Origin: an uncultured Bacteroidaceae bacterium
Lineage (GTDB): Bacteria > Bacteroidota > Bacteroidia > Bacteroidales > Bacteroidaceae
Length of the DNA: 64,000 nucleotides
Reading direction: 5' to 3'
Assembly: GCA_905234735.1 (NCBI GenBank)
Contig: CAJOJA010000008.1
Span: 1-64,000, forward strand
In this document: piece after piece, positions 1-8,322 of the stretch
How the letters are laid out: every line of letters starts with the position of its first letter
Numbering within the stretch: position 1 is the first letter of the stretch
The notes under the pieces: model-generated
What the model saw: the letters and a program-made list of their open reading frames with translations, nothing else
Database searches by the model: none
Told to the model about the DNA's origin: nothing
Made by a program: the position numbers and the translations under genes

Positions 1-318
1 CGTGACCACCATAGGACTGTTGGTAAAGATTGCCTTTGACAGTTTTCCGGCATGTGAGTGAATAATGTCAGGACGGAACTTCCACAATTGCCAGTTCAAA
101 TTTACAAAAGGCATAACGGAGAATTCACCCTTGGTTCGGCCAAAGGGAAACACCTTTATGCGTGAGTCAAGTTTGTTCATGATGGTCTCATCAATACGAT
201 TGTCAAGAATAAAAAGTCCGACGTCATGTCCCATCCGAACTTGTATATTGGCAATTCCGGTAAGTAACGTCTGTGCTCCACCTACTCCCATTGACCATGT
301 CAAATGTGCTATTCTCAT
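1..318 (-). CDS. Glycosyltransferase family 4, N-terminal part (cut by window edge)
   Basis: The minus-strand frame from ATG at 318 is open to base 1, giving 106 residues without a stop. It begins MRIAHLTWSMGVGGAQT, the usual first strand and glycine-rich GGA turn of GT-B fold, GT4-type glycosyltransferases, and later has PDIIHSHAGK, which matches the common 'DiiHsHg' motif of the acceptor domain. The nucleotide-sugar binding C-terminal half lies outside the window, so the sugar cannot be guessed. It is the last visible gene of the minus-strand polysaccharide locus. A gap of 108 bases separates it from the preceding gene, part of which appears to be lost coding sequence of that gene. The family call is firm; the substrate is unknown. 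Confidence 0.85.
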   Translation of the reverse strand, partial: MRIAHLTWSMGVGGAQTLLTGIANIQVRMGHDVGLFILDNRIDETIMNKLDSRIKVFPFGRTKGEFSVMPFVNLNWQLWKFRPDIIHSHAGKLSKAIFTNSPMVVT

Positions 319-352
319 ATAGTTTCAAATTTTAGGCTTCAAGTTTCATGGT

Positions 353-426
353 TCAATACCTTTCGGAACAAACCTCCTTAAGAAAGTCACAAGACTCTTC
401 TCTCATCTCTCTAATTTTCCTGTCTA
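353..426 (-). pseudogene. Out-of-frame tail of the pyruvyl-transferase-like gene
   Basis: Directly after the stop of the upstream gene (427-429) another minus-strand frame continues and reads YSVIDRKIREMREESCDFLK before ending at 353-355. Proteins of the polysaccharide pyruvyl transferase family usually end in just such a helix (for example a '...i..kr.esl.fLk..l' pattern). Loss of one base around 430-436 (AATTAT becoming AATAT) would explain the break. This is therefore read as a frameshifted 3' end. It could be a sequencing error or a real mutation. Confidence 0.6.
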
Positions 427-1401
427 TTACTGAATATTGACAACGTGTTCCATTGTACTATACAAATCGTTTGTATCCTTGCAGAAATGATCAGACAATC
501 CCAACTGTTCCAACAGCCCTACCTGACGTGTGGTACGTCCAGCTTTTGCAGGAACGGCAACGAACTTTTTGTGGAAGATGATGCAAAAAACCATACAATG
601 GAAAGAGTTGGTGACAACAAGTTTGGCATATCTGATGGAATTGAGCCATTCTGGAACAGTGAGAAATATCCGACGTTTGAACCCAGGGATTGGACGGTTA
701 GAGCGCAAGGCCATCGCCTGCAGATTGTTGGCCCTGGCGAACTCTGCAATGATGCTCTGCTCTGCCTGATTGCGGATGAATGTGAAATAGACCAGTTCAT
801 TGGTCTCACGCTGGGGATTATATTTCCCACATATCTCATCGTATGAGGTGAGCAGCAATGTGGGGTCAACAACAAGTCGCGCATCAATGCCGAATGTGTC
901 CTGGCATATTGTCACCCCTGTCTGTTCCCTCACGCTCACGGCATTGAACTTGTGGAGCAACATTTTCACTTCTTCTGTCAGAACTGAAGATTGCCAAGAT
1001 TCTGTGCCAAAACTGGCAGCATACGAAATGCGACGTACGCCATCAGGCAAGAATGAGAAGAAATAGACAAGAGGGTCTAATTGTCTGGTGATAGCTGGAT
1101 TCCATACCTGATCAGAGCCTACGATGTACAAATCACTTTTATGTTCAGCACTTTGCAAGTCAGCAACCGTTTTGAATTTTCTGGTAAAAAAGTTAAGGTA
1201 CTTTTGCCTGAACAGATGGAAATACCGTTTCATGGGTAGTTGAAGTAGAGCATCATGCCAACTCGCAGCTTTCTTGTGCAGCTGAATGTCGATGACATCC
1301 ACATCGTGCCCCATTTCCTTCAGTGTATGGCAAAGAGCATAGCACTGCAGATTGGCTCCGAAGTTTGACTCCTTAGAGAAAGTTAAAAGTGATATCTTCA
1401 T
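427..1401 (-). CDS. Polysaccharide pyruvyl transferase family protein, 3' end frameshifted
   Basis: 324 residues. The N-terminus MKISLLTFSKESNFGANLQC has the family's typical 'NyGa.Lq' motif, and the middle has SDLYIVGSDQVWNP, the hallmark 'vGSDQvWn' motif of the PS_pyruv_trans family (CsaB/WcaK relatives). These enzymes transfer pyruvate from phosphoenolpyruvate to a sugar as a ketal; many capsule-locus members are only annotated by family. The gene overlaps the polymerase-like gene upstream by four bases (ATGA), a sign of translational coupling. The protein stops about 24 residues earlier than expected, and the missing helix is found in another frame at 353-426, so the C-terminus may be damaged. 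Family is clear; pyruvyl transfer itself is inferred. Confidence 0.85.
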   Translation of the reverse strand: MKISLLTFSKESNFGANLQCYALCHTLKEMGHDVDVIDIQLHKKAASWHDALLQLPMKRYFHLFRQKYLNFFTRKFKTVADLQSAEHKSDLYIVGSDQVWNPAITRQLDPLVYFFSFLPDGVRRISYAASFGTESWQSSVLTEEVKMLLHKFNAVSVREQTGVTICQDTFGIDARLVVDPTLLLTSYDEICGKYNPQRETNELVYFTFIRNQAEQSIIAEFARANNLQAMALRSNRPIPGFKRRIFLTVPEWLNSIRYAKLVVTNSFHCMVFCIIFHKKFVAVPAKAGRTTRQVGLLEQLGLSDHFCKDTNDLYSTMEHVVNIQ

Positions 1402-2801
1402 ACTTCTGAATATTTTTTATTTAAGTTCCGCCCTTTCCTAATTATAAACTTTAGGAGTTTTAATTTATTATACTTTACGTTAGAATAGCGTATATATTCT
1501 ATCAATAGATAGATAAAGAACAACTGCATATTCCCATAGAGGTGGTCGTTTTTGAAAGAGGTGATTATCAAAAACAGGTAGAACAGTAACGCGGTCATGG
1601 TCACGTTGGATATTTCCTTGTTTTTATATAGGAATCTGACGATTGCCCAAGACAGGTAGAGGAAAAGCGCAATGCCAAAGAATCCAAAGCGCATCAGGGG
1701 ATTTACCCACGCAAGGTCACCAGAGGAAATCTGTCCAATAAGATTAGTTCTGTGATTAATAGTGCCCAAGATAAAATGAAACTCCTGTTTTGTCTTGGGT
1801 GAATCTTCGTGGCGTGTGCCTATTCCAAATGCTGCGTAACGTGGGTGGTGGAGCATATAGTCCCCTCGTTCCAAAAGAAGCAGAACACGGAAAGACAATG
1901 TACCATTCTCATCTTCAAATTCGTTTTGGACGGCACTTTCATAGTTCAAGGCTATCACATTTTTGATGTCATCCAGAGTTGAGCTATTTCTACCTCCTTT
2001 CTCAAAACGAGTCATGATTGCCTCACCTGCAAATAGGAGTACAACCACCCCGACCATACTATATTGAACAAATTTTCCTCCTTTTTGAGTCATAAGTAAA
2101 TATAGGCTTACACAAAAGACGTATGCTATCATCACTGCCCGGTGCTGGGTAAGGATTATGGCTATCAGAAATACAAAGAGAAGGGCAACCGTCTTCCACC
2201 TATTGAAATCCATCCTAACAGTAGCTAAAAGCAGAAAGAAATAAGCGAGATAGGGAATGTTGCGATGACGTTCAAGGCCAAGCTCATTAACTCGTCTGCC
2301 TATGTTTGCGTGCTGAAAGATTTTTATATCGAGAAGAGGCTGCAAGTCAAAAAGCACGGTTGATATAATAGTGATGACGGATATCTGTTTCAACAGACTG
2401 CTTATTTCCCGCTTATTCAGTTCTTGAACAAGCCAGAAGGAGAAGAGAGGTATATAGGTGCGATAGTTTGCAAGAGCGAATGAGAGGGATTCTTCTTGTA
2501 GGACTAAGGTGCGGACAAATTCTAATGTTATATATAGGCCAATGATTGTAACGACTTTATAAATCTTAATCTGCGGATAGAAGAATTTATAGTTGCCATT
2601 ATACGCATGAAACAGGGCAACAGCAATAAGATATACAACAGCAAAGTCTGCATATTTTACTGGACACCAATTTTTGTTCAACAGGTGAAAGCCACCAGTA
2701 AGGAAGAAGAAGAACACGAATGCCCCTCGTCCCTTTTGGCCATCCAGATACTGAACGAAGCCATATAACAAAATGAAAGTACAGATTATTAATAATACCA
2801 T
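1398..2801 (-). CDS. Wzy/O-antigen ligase-like integral membrane protein
   Basis: 467 residues dominated by hydrophobic segments: about ten or more membrane helices starting at residue 1 (MVLLIICTFILLYGFVQYL). A long polar stretch near residues 260-360 contains RVLLLLERGDYMLHHPRYAAFG and is followed by further helices. This layout, with one large periplasmic loop and a charged C-terminus (KLKLLKFIIRKGRNLNKKY), fits polysaccharide polymerases (Wzy) or O-antigen ligases (WaaL), which are too divergent for secure motif calls. Its place between a flippase upstream and glycosyltransferases favours a polymerase that joins repeat units in the periplasm. It overlaps the next gene by four bases and starts three bases after the MurB-like gene. 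Confidence 0.75.
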   Translation of the reverse strand: MVLLIICTFILLYGFVQYLDGQKGRGAFVFFFFLTGGFHLLNKNWCPVKYADFAVVYLIAVALFHAYNGNYKFFYPQIKIYKVVTIIGLYITLEFVRTLVLQEESLSFALANYRTYIPLFSFWLVQELNKREISSLLKQISVITIISTVLFDLQPLLDIKIFQHANIGRRVNELGLERHRNIPYLAYFFLLLATVRMDFNRWKTVALLFVFLIAIILTQHRAVMIAYVFCVSLYLLMTQKGGKFVQYSMVGVVVLLFAGEAIMTRFEKGGRNSSTLDDIKNVIALNYESAVQNEFEDENGTLSFRVLLLLERGDYMLHHPRYAAFGIGTRHEDSPKTKQEFHFILGTINHRTNLIGQISSGDLAWVNPLMRFGFFGIALFLYLSWAIVRFLYKNKEISNVTMTALLFYLFLIITSFKNDHLYGNMQLFFIYLLIEYIRYSNVKYNKLKLLKFIIRKGRNLNKKYSEV

Positions 2802-2804
2802 TTC

Positions 2805-3743
2805 TTATGTCATTCGTTTAATTTCTATTTCAAACATATTGTTTTTATATAATAGTTTATGGATTTTGTCGAATTTCCAGAACAGTGTATGGGCGAGCTC
2901 ATCTTTCCAAATATATCGATTCCATCCATAAACATAGGGCAGTAAATCTCTTGCTTGTAATAATGAAAGCACTATTTCCTTTTGCTTGTCTCTAATCTGT
3001 TTTTTGTTCTTTCCTGTGAACCCGTATAATAAAGCGAGACCTTTTGCTATGCCATTCACAATCAAGCCAATGGGGGTTTTCTTTTTTGCATTTGCATAAA
3101 TGCTACCCAAATTATCCTTTGGTGATGGTTGGGAAACTTTCCTTGCATGGTGATTCTTATCTGCAAGATTCTTTAATGAAATGGCGTTACCTTGCTTTTT
3201 CTTTAGTTTCAAAGACAATATTATACCTTTGAGTTCATTACGTTTTAATGATGAAGAGCGTTTTCTGAGCTTTAAGTCATTTGGGAACATGGTTTCGATA
3301 GTTCCATCCGGTTTCAACAAGTCGAATGATAACAGCAGAGAATTGATACTGCATCCGTAACAGGATGCATTACCATAGACGGCAGCACCAACAGTTCCAG
3401 GTAAGTCTATTAATCCTTCAAACCCTTTCACTCCTTCCTCCACCATCTTCCGTGCCAATTTCGCTACTGGAACGCCACAATCACACTCAATTACGTCCTC
3501 AGTCAAAGAATAATGTTTGCATTTACGAGTTGACACCATCGCATCAACACTATAATCTGGAAGGAAATAGATGTTACTGGTATGACCAATAAGGTCGAAG
3601 TCTTTCCCTTCCATATATAGTGACGAGCATATATCTCTGAGTTCATCTATGTTCTCCGGCTCATAGAAAGTGCCAATCATCCCACCTTGGGCATGATTTA
3701 GCCAACAGATGTCGTAAATGCATATATTGTGACGAATAATCAT
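2805..3743 (-). CDS. MurB-like FAD-binding protein of the polysaccharide locus
   Basis: 312 residues. Residues about 35-110 resemble the FAD-binding domain of MurB (UDP-N-acetylenolpyruvoylglucosamine reductase): FDLIGHTSNIYF parallels the 'lG.GSN' turn and GLIDLPGTVGAAVYGNASCY parallels the 'GiPGtvGGa..qNaGaYG' motif. Near residue 205, QPSPKDNLGSIYAN parallels the 'GS.FkNP' motif whose serine is the proton donor in MurB. The last third, rich in lysine and aromatic residues, does not look like the normal MurB substrate-binding domain. Essential MurB is expected elsewhere in the genome, so this is probably a paralog acting on an enolpyruvyl or keto sugar during polysaccharide synthesis. The neighbouring pyruvyl-transferase-family gene makes that attractive but unproven. 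Confidence 0.75.
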   Translation of the reverse strand: MIIRHNICIYDICWLNHAQGGMIGTFYEPENIDELRDICSSLYMEGKDFDLIGHTSNIYFLPDYSVDAMVSTRKCKHYSLTEDVIECDCGVPVAKLARKMVEEGVKGFEGLIDLPGTVGAAVYGNASCYGCSINSLLLSFDLLKPDGTIETMFPNDLKLRKRSSSLKRNELKGIILSLKLKKKQGNAISLKNLADKNHHARKVSQPSPKDNLGSIYANAKKKTPIGLIVNGIAKGLALLYGFTGKNKKQIRDKQKEIVLSLLQARDLLPYVYGWNRYIWKDELAHTLFWKFDKIHKLLYKNNMFEIEIKRMT

Positions 3744-3755
3744 TTGGATAACAAC

Positions 3756-4949
3756 TTACTTTATAAGCGTAACTATTGCCTTAATTTTTCTAATCACACA
3801 ATTCATCATGTAGTTTATAATCAGCGACCACACCATGTTATGAGGTTTAGGGTCTGAAGGATTTGCAATCATTAGAATATCTGACCGTTCTTTCATCTCC
3901 TTATATTTCTTGTATGTGATTGAACCTTCCATGACATTGATGAGCCCGACTTTTTCGTTAAAGTACGTTTTGTTACAATTCGGCAATGTGTCATATTTGT
4001 CCAAATCGCCACCAAGCAAAGAACAAGTAATCATGTCGGGTACTTTAACCCCAGATTTGAAAACACCATATCCATATGCAGCATATCTGAAATTCACTTC
4101 TACAAAATAGTATTTTCCCCGACTCACTATAAAATCAAAATTACAGATGCCAACATAACAAGTTTTTGTCAAGAATGATTTGATTGCTTGCAGAAACTTT
4201 TGTTCGTTTGCTGGACAGATTTGGCCCCTCATAGAAATGCCGCCTTTAGGGCTTTTTCCCATTTCAAGGAATTCCACAAAGGTAGGTATTACACATCCCG
4301 TTTCTGAGGAAAATGCGATGATGCCTATTTCTTTGTCAATTTCCAGATACTCCTCCGCACACAAGTTGTAGAAACCTGCTCGTTTGCATAGAGTTAATAA
4401 TTCGTTTAATTCTTGTAAATTATTGCATCTCTTTTGATATTGCTTTTTGCTTTTGTAGCTCAAAGAGCCTTTTACAAAACAGGGATATTCAATATCTTCT
4501 GGTATGATGAAGTCTCCGTTAACGAAAGGTATATCCCATGTTTTGGGCACATTCAAGTTCGCTTCAGCTGCAATCTTCTTTTGGAGGACTTTATTCATCA
4601 GCCTTGTGACACCTCCTTCTTGCAGATTGATATTAGGAATAATAAAATATTTATTCAGTTTTGACAATGACTGATCGATTAGATAAACCATACTGTCTGT
4701 CAATGGCATGAGTATGGGCTTTTGCACCTCATCCCTACATTTGTCAATCAGCAAATCAACTAAGTTTGTCGTTTTGGTAAAGTAATATGCGCTGACGTAT
4801 TTACTATAATAGTCAAGAGGCTTCAATTTGAATTTATTTGCCCCGGTTATATGGATAGAGATAACTTTATATCCCGACTCACCAAAAGAGCGAATCAACC
4901 CTAACTTAATTATGTCAGCACTTCCTATGATTATGATTGTAGGTTTCAT
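3756..4949 (-). CDS. ATP-grasp ligase, second of a tandem pair
   Basis: 397 residues. It starts with a Rossmann-like strand (MKPTIIIIGSADIIKLGLIR) followed by a preATP-grasp domain. The ATP-grasp core has YPCFVKGSLSYKSKKQYQ, a nucleotide-binding lysine strand, at about 170-190, and a metal-binding pattern in CNFDFIVSRGKYYFVEVN (acidic ...D...E.N) near 270-290. ATP-grasp enzymes make an acyl-phosphate and join it to an amine or thiol; members like this (annotated as carbamoyl-phosphate-synthase-like or PylC-like) often attach amino acids. It overlaps the upstream paralog by four bases. A role in adding an amino acid or peptide to a polysaccharide unit is inference from context. Confidence 0.85.
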   Translation of the reverse strand: MKPTIIIIGSADIIKLGLIRSFGESGYKVISIHITGANKFKLKPLDYYSKYVSAYYFTKTTNLVDLLIDKCRDEVQKPILMPLTDSMVYLIDQSLSKLNKYFIIPNINLQEGGVTRLMNKVLQKKIAAEANLNVPKTWDIPFVNGDFIIPEDIEYPCFVKGSLSYKSKKQYQKRCNNLQELNELLTLCKRAGFYNLCAEEYLEIDKEIGIIAFSSETGCVIPTFVEFLEMGKSPKGGISMRGQICPANEQKFLQAIKSFLTKTCYVGICNFDFIVSRGKYYFVEVNFRYAAYGYGVFKSGVKVPDMITCSLLGGDLDKYDTLPNCNKTYFNEKVGLINVMEGSITYKKYKEMKERSDILMIANPSDPKPHNMVWSLIINYMMNCVIRKIKAIVTLIK

Positions 4950-6133
4950 ATTCCAATTACATGAAGCAGACGCTTCAATATCCTTTTATAACTAAATATG
5001 CTATCTCTCAAAAGTTTCTCTAACTCCTTGTAAGGTGCATTGTCTGTATTATCCTTCATAAAAAGGATATCAGAACTGTTAACCAATCTCTTATATTCAC
5101 GTAATAGCATTTTTCCATCAACGAAATCGTCTAAGGCCATTTTCTCATTCACAAATGTAGCTGAACGAGTGACCGAAAGAGGTAAATTGTCCGTACTCTC
5201 TCCACGCATTGCTTTCACAAACATGGCAGGTAGGTTGACGCCGGATTTCAGAATGGCTGCACCGGAGCCACCTGTACGTAGATTCATCTCATCAAAATAG
5301 AATACACCATTACTCTCAAGGAAATCTATATCGAAGATGCCGACAAATCCCATCTTGCGGACGAACTCGGCGAACTTGTCTATCAGGTTCTCAAAGCCCT
5401 TTATAGACATTACTTCACCTGCCAAGGCCACGCCTCTATGTCTCTTGCTTTCCTTCAGGAATTTGATGACTCCCGGTATAATAACCCGTTTCCCATCGGA
5501 ATATCCAAGTACAGCATACTCGTGACTGATATCTATGAAGTCCTCAATGAGAACCTTAGTGATATCATTCTTTTCTGCTAGAGCAAGAACTGTCTTCAAC
5601 TCTTCGGGAGTATTACAACGCCGCTGACATTTTTTTCCGCCTCCAATGGATGCCACGGGCTTAGTAAAGCAAGGGTACTTGATACCATCGGGAATCAAGT
5701 ACTCTTCCCCTCTTTTTTCTGCCACAACAGAGCCAGCAGTATTTAGACCCACGGAAAGTGCCAATTCCTTCTGGCGTGTCTTGTTCATCCAATAGCCAAT
5801 AGAACTGGACTTATTGTTGATGTGTGGTACGACAAAATGCTTTTTGATTTCCTCATTATCAATGGCAAGGGCAGAGAAGTCGCTTGTAGGGATAATGACT
5901 GGCTTCTGTCCGGCCACCGTGCACTTTTCAAGTAGAAGTTTGACCAAGCCCTCCGTTCCTTCTTGCCGATTGAAGTACAAGACATCGCTTACATATTTGC
6001 TATATCCGTCAATAGGCTTTGTCGGATGCCCGACATGTATGACTGTTACCTCACAACCTATCTGGGCAACACCTCTTATAACACCTAATCGGATGCTATA
6101 ACTATGTCCTATGACTACAACTTTCTGTTTCAC
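4946..6133 (-). CDS. ATP-grasp ligase, first of a tandem pair
   Basis: 395 residues, starting at a GTG codon (6131-6133), since no ATG precedes the conserved first strand KVVVIGHSYSIRLGVIRG. The organisation matches its downstream neighbour: preATP-grasp domain, then YPCFTKPVASIGGGKKCQ with a glycine-rich ATP loop at about 170-185, and the metal site in FDIDFLESNGVFYFDEMN near 270-290. The glycine-rich loop is more complete here than in the neighbour (SIGGGKK against SYKSKK), so the two may differ in activity. The two are clearly related along their length and presumably arose by duplication. The amine and acid substrates are unknown. Confidence 0.85.
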   Translation of the reverse strand: MKQKVVVIGHSYSIRLGVIRGVAQIGCEVTVIHVGHPTKPIDGYSKYVSDVLYFNRQEGTEGLVKLLLEKCTVAGQKPVIIPTSDFSALAIDNEEIKKHFVVPHINNKSSSIGYWMNKTRQKELALSVGLNTAGSVVAEKRGEEYLIPDGIKYPCFTKPVASIGGGKKCQRRCNTPEELKTVLALAEKNDITKVLIEDFIDISHEYAVLGYSDGKRVIIPGVIKFLKESKRHRGVALAGEVMSIKGFENLIDKFAEFVRKMGFVGIFDIDFLESNGVFYFDEMNLRTGGSGAAILKSGVNLPAMFVKAMRGESTDNLPLSVTRSATFVNEKMALDDFVDGKMLLREYKRLVNSSDILFMKDNTDNAPYKELEKLLRDSIFSYKRILKRLLHVIGI

Positions 6134-6164
6134 TCTGTTTATATCTCTATGTTGTTCCTAAATC

Positions 6165-7484
6165 TTACATTTCCCCCATAGATAGCCCCTTGTATCGGAT
6201 GTCATAGTTCTTCCACTCATGCGTTGCCTGTAGCATCACTTCAGCTCGCTGCTTCAGCACCCCAATGCAGATATCATCCGCCTGACGCTTGATTTCGCAG
6301 AATGTCACGCAGTCTGAAAGTTCGTCTTCGGCAATCATGTCAATCTCATTTTCACCCTTGCGATCCCACCAGCGGCCTATGCGGGTAAACTTACCCGACT
6401 CCATCGCCACACGGTGGAAATAACGCTCCAGCATAAGTCCGCTGAACGTGTTGTAGTCGCGCCCGATAATCTCCTGCAACTTCGCATAGTTTTCAATCTC
6501 GATGATATAACTATATTTGAAGATAAATCGGAACCAGAAGCAGTAGAATACATCATCCAACTCGTAGCGCACATTCTTGTTCGCGCTCTTCTCAAACATT
6601 GGTTGTCGCTTGCAAATCAGCTCATAATCCTCAGTCAGGTTGGTCAGATAGCCCCCCACTTCCTTGCCTATTATGTCCTCAATCTCACTGCGGGTATTCT
6701 TCCCTCTGGCAATGCACGAGAGGATAGAGAAATAGATGCCGTAGTCCTTGCCGAACTCCTCTATCAGGCTGTTCTTTCCCTCGTTTAGAAAAGTCGAATT
6801 GGGACTGATGATGTGTCTTATCATGGCATCCTTATCCAGAGCACCGCCATCCACCAGTTGGCTGACGTATTTAGCCACTCCACCCGTAAAGGTGAACAGC
6901 GCCAGCAAATCCTCCTTGGTGTAGCAGGGGTTCGCATCCGCCATAATCTGCTTCAGTACTGAGGGCTTGAAAGGTTTCACCCTCAGCTCTGCAGTATTCC
7001 TACCATACAGGGGTTCCTTCTTGTGCTTGAAAATCTTATACATTAGCGAGTAGATGCTGCCGCACACGACCAGATTGATTCTTGACGTCTTCTCGTATTC
7101 ATCCCAAATATCCTGCATCTCGCTGAAGACTGCCTTGTTCACCCTGAAGAAATCCTGGAATTCGTCTATCACTAACGTAAAGCTCTTTGACTGCGACAGC
7201 TGCATCAAGTAACGAAAAATCTCGCTGAAATGCCTGCTGCTGCCCAATGTGGGGATAGCCAACTTCTCGCTAATCTCTTCCAGATACACCTCGCACAAGT
7301 CTGATTCCGCCTTCCTGGCCACAAAGAAATACACAAAGGGCTCGTCCTTGTATGCCTCCCTTATCAGCGTTGTCTTGCCGATACGCCTTCTTCCGGTCAC
7401 CACGGTAAAGCGGGCCACCTTCTTAGCTGTTTCCCGTGCCTCCCTGAGGAAGGCTATTTCTTGTTCTCTGTCATAAAACTTCAT
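6165..7484 (-). CDS. AAA/STAND-type ATPase with C-terminal DUF234 nuclease-like domain
   Basis: 439 residues from ATG at 7484 (MKFYDREQEIAFL). An ATG 18 bases upstream is rejected because it lies inside a 7-bp inverted repeat just downstream of the promoter. The N-terminal ATPase shows Walker A (GRRRIGKTTLI) at about 30-45 and Walker B (FTLVIDEFQDF) near 115. The C-terminal region belongs to the DUF234 type and carries NEIDMIAED and FCEIKRQ, the D...ExK pattern of PD-(D/E)XK nuclease folds. Such ATPases are widespread in Bacteroidetes and archaea; their function is poorly known. It has its own promoter, appears richer in G+C than its neighbours and has no evident polysaccharide role, which suggests insertion into the locus. 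Confidence 0.85.
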   Translation of the reverse strand: MKFYDREQEIAFLREARETAKKVARFTVVTGRRRIGKTTLIREAYKDEPFVYFFVARKAESDLCEVYLEEISEKLAIPTLGSSRHFSEIFRYLMQLSQSKSFTLVIDEFQDFFRVNKAVFSEMQDIWDEYEKTSRINLVVCGSIYSLMYKIFKHKKEPLYGRNTAELRVKPFKPSVLKQIMADANPCYTKEDLLALFTFTGGVAKYVSQLVDGGALDKDAMIRHIISPNSTFLNEGKNSLIEEFGKDYGIYFSILSCIARGKNTRSEIEDIIGKEVGGYLTNLTEDYELICKRQPMFEKSANKNVRYELDDVFYCFWFRFIFKYSYIIEIENYAKLQEIIGRDYNTFSGLMLERYFHRVAMESGKFTRIGRWWDRKGENEIDMIAEDELSDCVTFCEIKRQADDICIGVLKQRAEVMLQATHEWKNYDIRYKGLSMGEM

Positions 7485-7501
7485 AATTCGGCAATTCGTC
7501 A

Positions 7502-7521
7502 TCCGAAATCTCTGTTTCGGA
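7502..7521. promoter_or_regulatory. Perfect 7-bp inverted repeat in the ATPase leader
   Basis: TCCGAAA at 7502-7508 and TTTCGGA at 7515-7521 are perfectly complementary around a six-base loop. The repeat sits between the predicted transcription start (near 7531) and the chosen start codon at 7484. It could be a repressor site or a small leader hairpin. No protein partner is known. Confidence 0.45.
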
Positions 7522-7537
7522 AATGACTATTTCGATG

Positions 7538-7569
7538 CAAAATTACATCATTATTATTAAACCACCAAA
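7538..7569 (-). promoter_or_regulatory. Bacteroidetes-type promoter for the ATPase gene
   Basis: On the minus strand TTTG (7566-7569) is followed after 20 bases by TAATTTTG (7538-7545) and a C, a full match to the -33 and -7 consensus TTTG / TAnnTTTGY. The expected start of transcription near 7531 leaves about 46 bases of leader before the ATG at 7484. Confidence 0.75.
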
Positions 7570-7686
7570 TATTTTAACCATTCTTTATTTTGCGTCATGT
7601 CTTCAGGAATCTCAAAAAATCCTTGCCATTACCAAATTTCCCCGCTGTTATTTTCGCGGTTTCGTTTTTTCGTTAAAACTTATAAT

Positions 7687-8301
7687 TCAGATGCCAAATC
7701 GCTTCACTTTTCCTTTTTGGGAATCCATTCTGTAACGTGCTTTAACAAAAATTTTTGAGAAAACAAAACGAGTCTTGATGTACCAAGATGGGAATGGGCA
7801 ATCATTCAACCATTTAGCACGAACGATATTGAAATGATCTTTACATGCCTTATAACTCACAAAACGGTAGCCTTCCTGCTTGGATATTTTCAGCATCCTC
7901 ACATTGCTTTCATGCGTGTCACGAGTGATTATAGGTAATTGCATGCGTATCGCTTCCGCTTCTATTTTGTCATATAAAGCTCTGAACACACCTTTTCCAC
8001 TATATTCTGGCAAAACAGCCCCCAAACACGCATAACCATACCTTCCACGATTGAACCATTGTTTTCCTTCTTTAATAATTAGTGCCAATGTACCTATCAC
8101 TTTTTCATCATCCATCGCCACATACATCTTCCCACGGCCTCCAATAAACACGCAGAGTTCGTCACCGCTCATTGCCGGCAATCGCATGTTCATCCCTTTT
8201 TCTCGATTCTGTCTATGCGCTTCCCATAGCACATTGTGGATTTCATCCCATGACACCCAGTCTGGCTTCTCTATGACTTGAATTTTTGAGTCGTTCATCA
8301 T
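7687..8301 (-). CDS. GNAT-family N-acetyltransferase, second of a tandem pair
   Basis: 204 residues from ATG at 8301 (a TTG slightly upstream is ignored because the paralog also begins just before the shared IEKPDWVSWDEI motif). The middle holds the GNAT core: KVIGTLALIIKEGKQWF as strands 3-4 and AVLPEYSGKGVFRALYDKIE, which has the form of the acetyl-CoA binding 'V.pey.gkGv...L' motif. The C-terminus RYRMDSQKGKVKRFGI is shared with the upstream paralog. The two genes are 21 bases apart and clearly arose by duplication. The acceptor is unknown; in this locus it may be an amino sugar or an amino acid made or attached by the ATP-grasp enzymes. Confidence 0.8.
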   Translation of the reverse strand: MMNDSKIQVIEKPDWVSWDEIHNVLWEAHRQNREKGMNMRLPAMSGDELCVFIGGRGKMYVAMDDEKVIGTLALIIKEGKQWFNRGRYGYACLGAVLPEYSGKGVFRALYDKIEAEAIRMQLPIITRDTHESNVRMLKISKQEGYRFVSYKACKDHFNIVRAKWLNDCPFPSWYIKTRFVFSKIFVKARYRMDSQKGKVKRFGI

Positions 8302-8322
8302 ATTACCCAATAATGTTTGTGT

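Noticed and set aside
7484-7502. Start of the ATPase at the ATG ending at 7502
   Set aside because: This ATG lies in the inverted repeat, and the downstream MKFYDREQE matches the usual start of this family (a charged 'F..RE.El..L').
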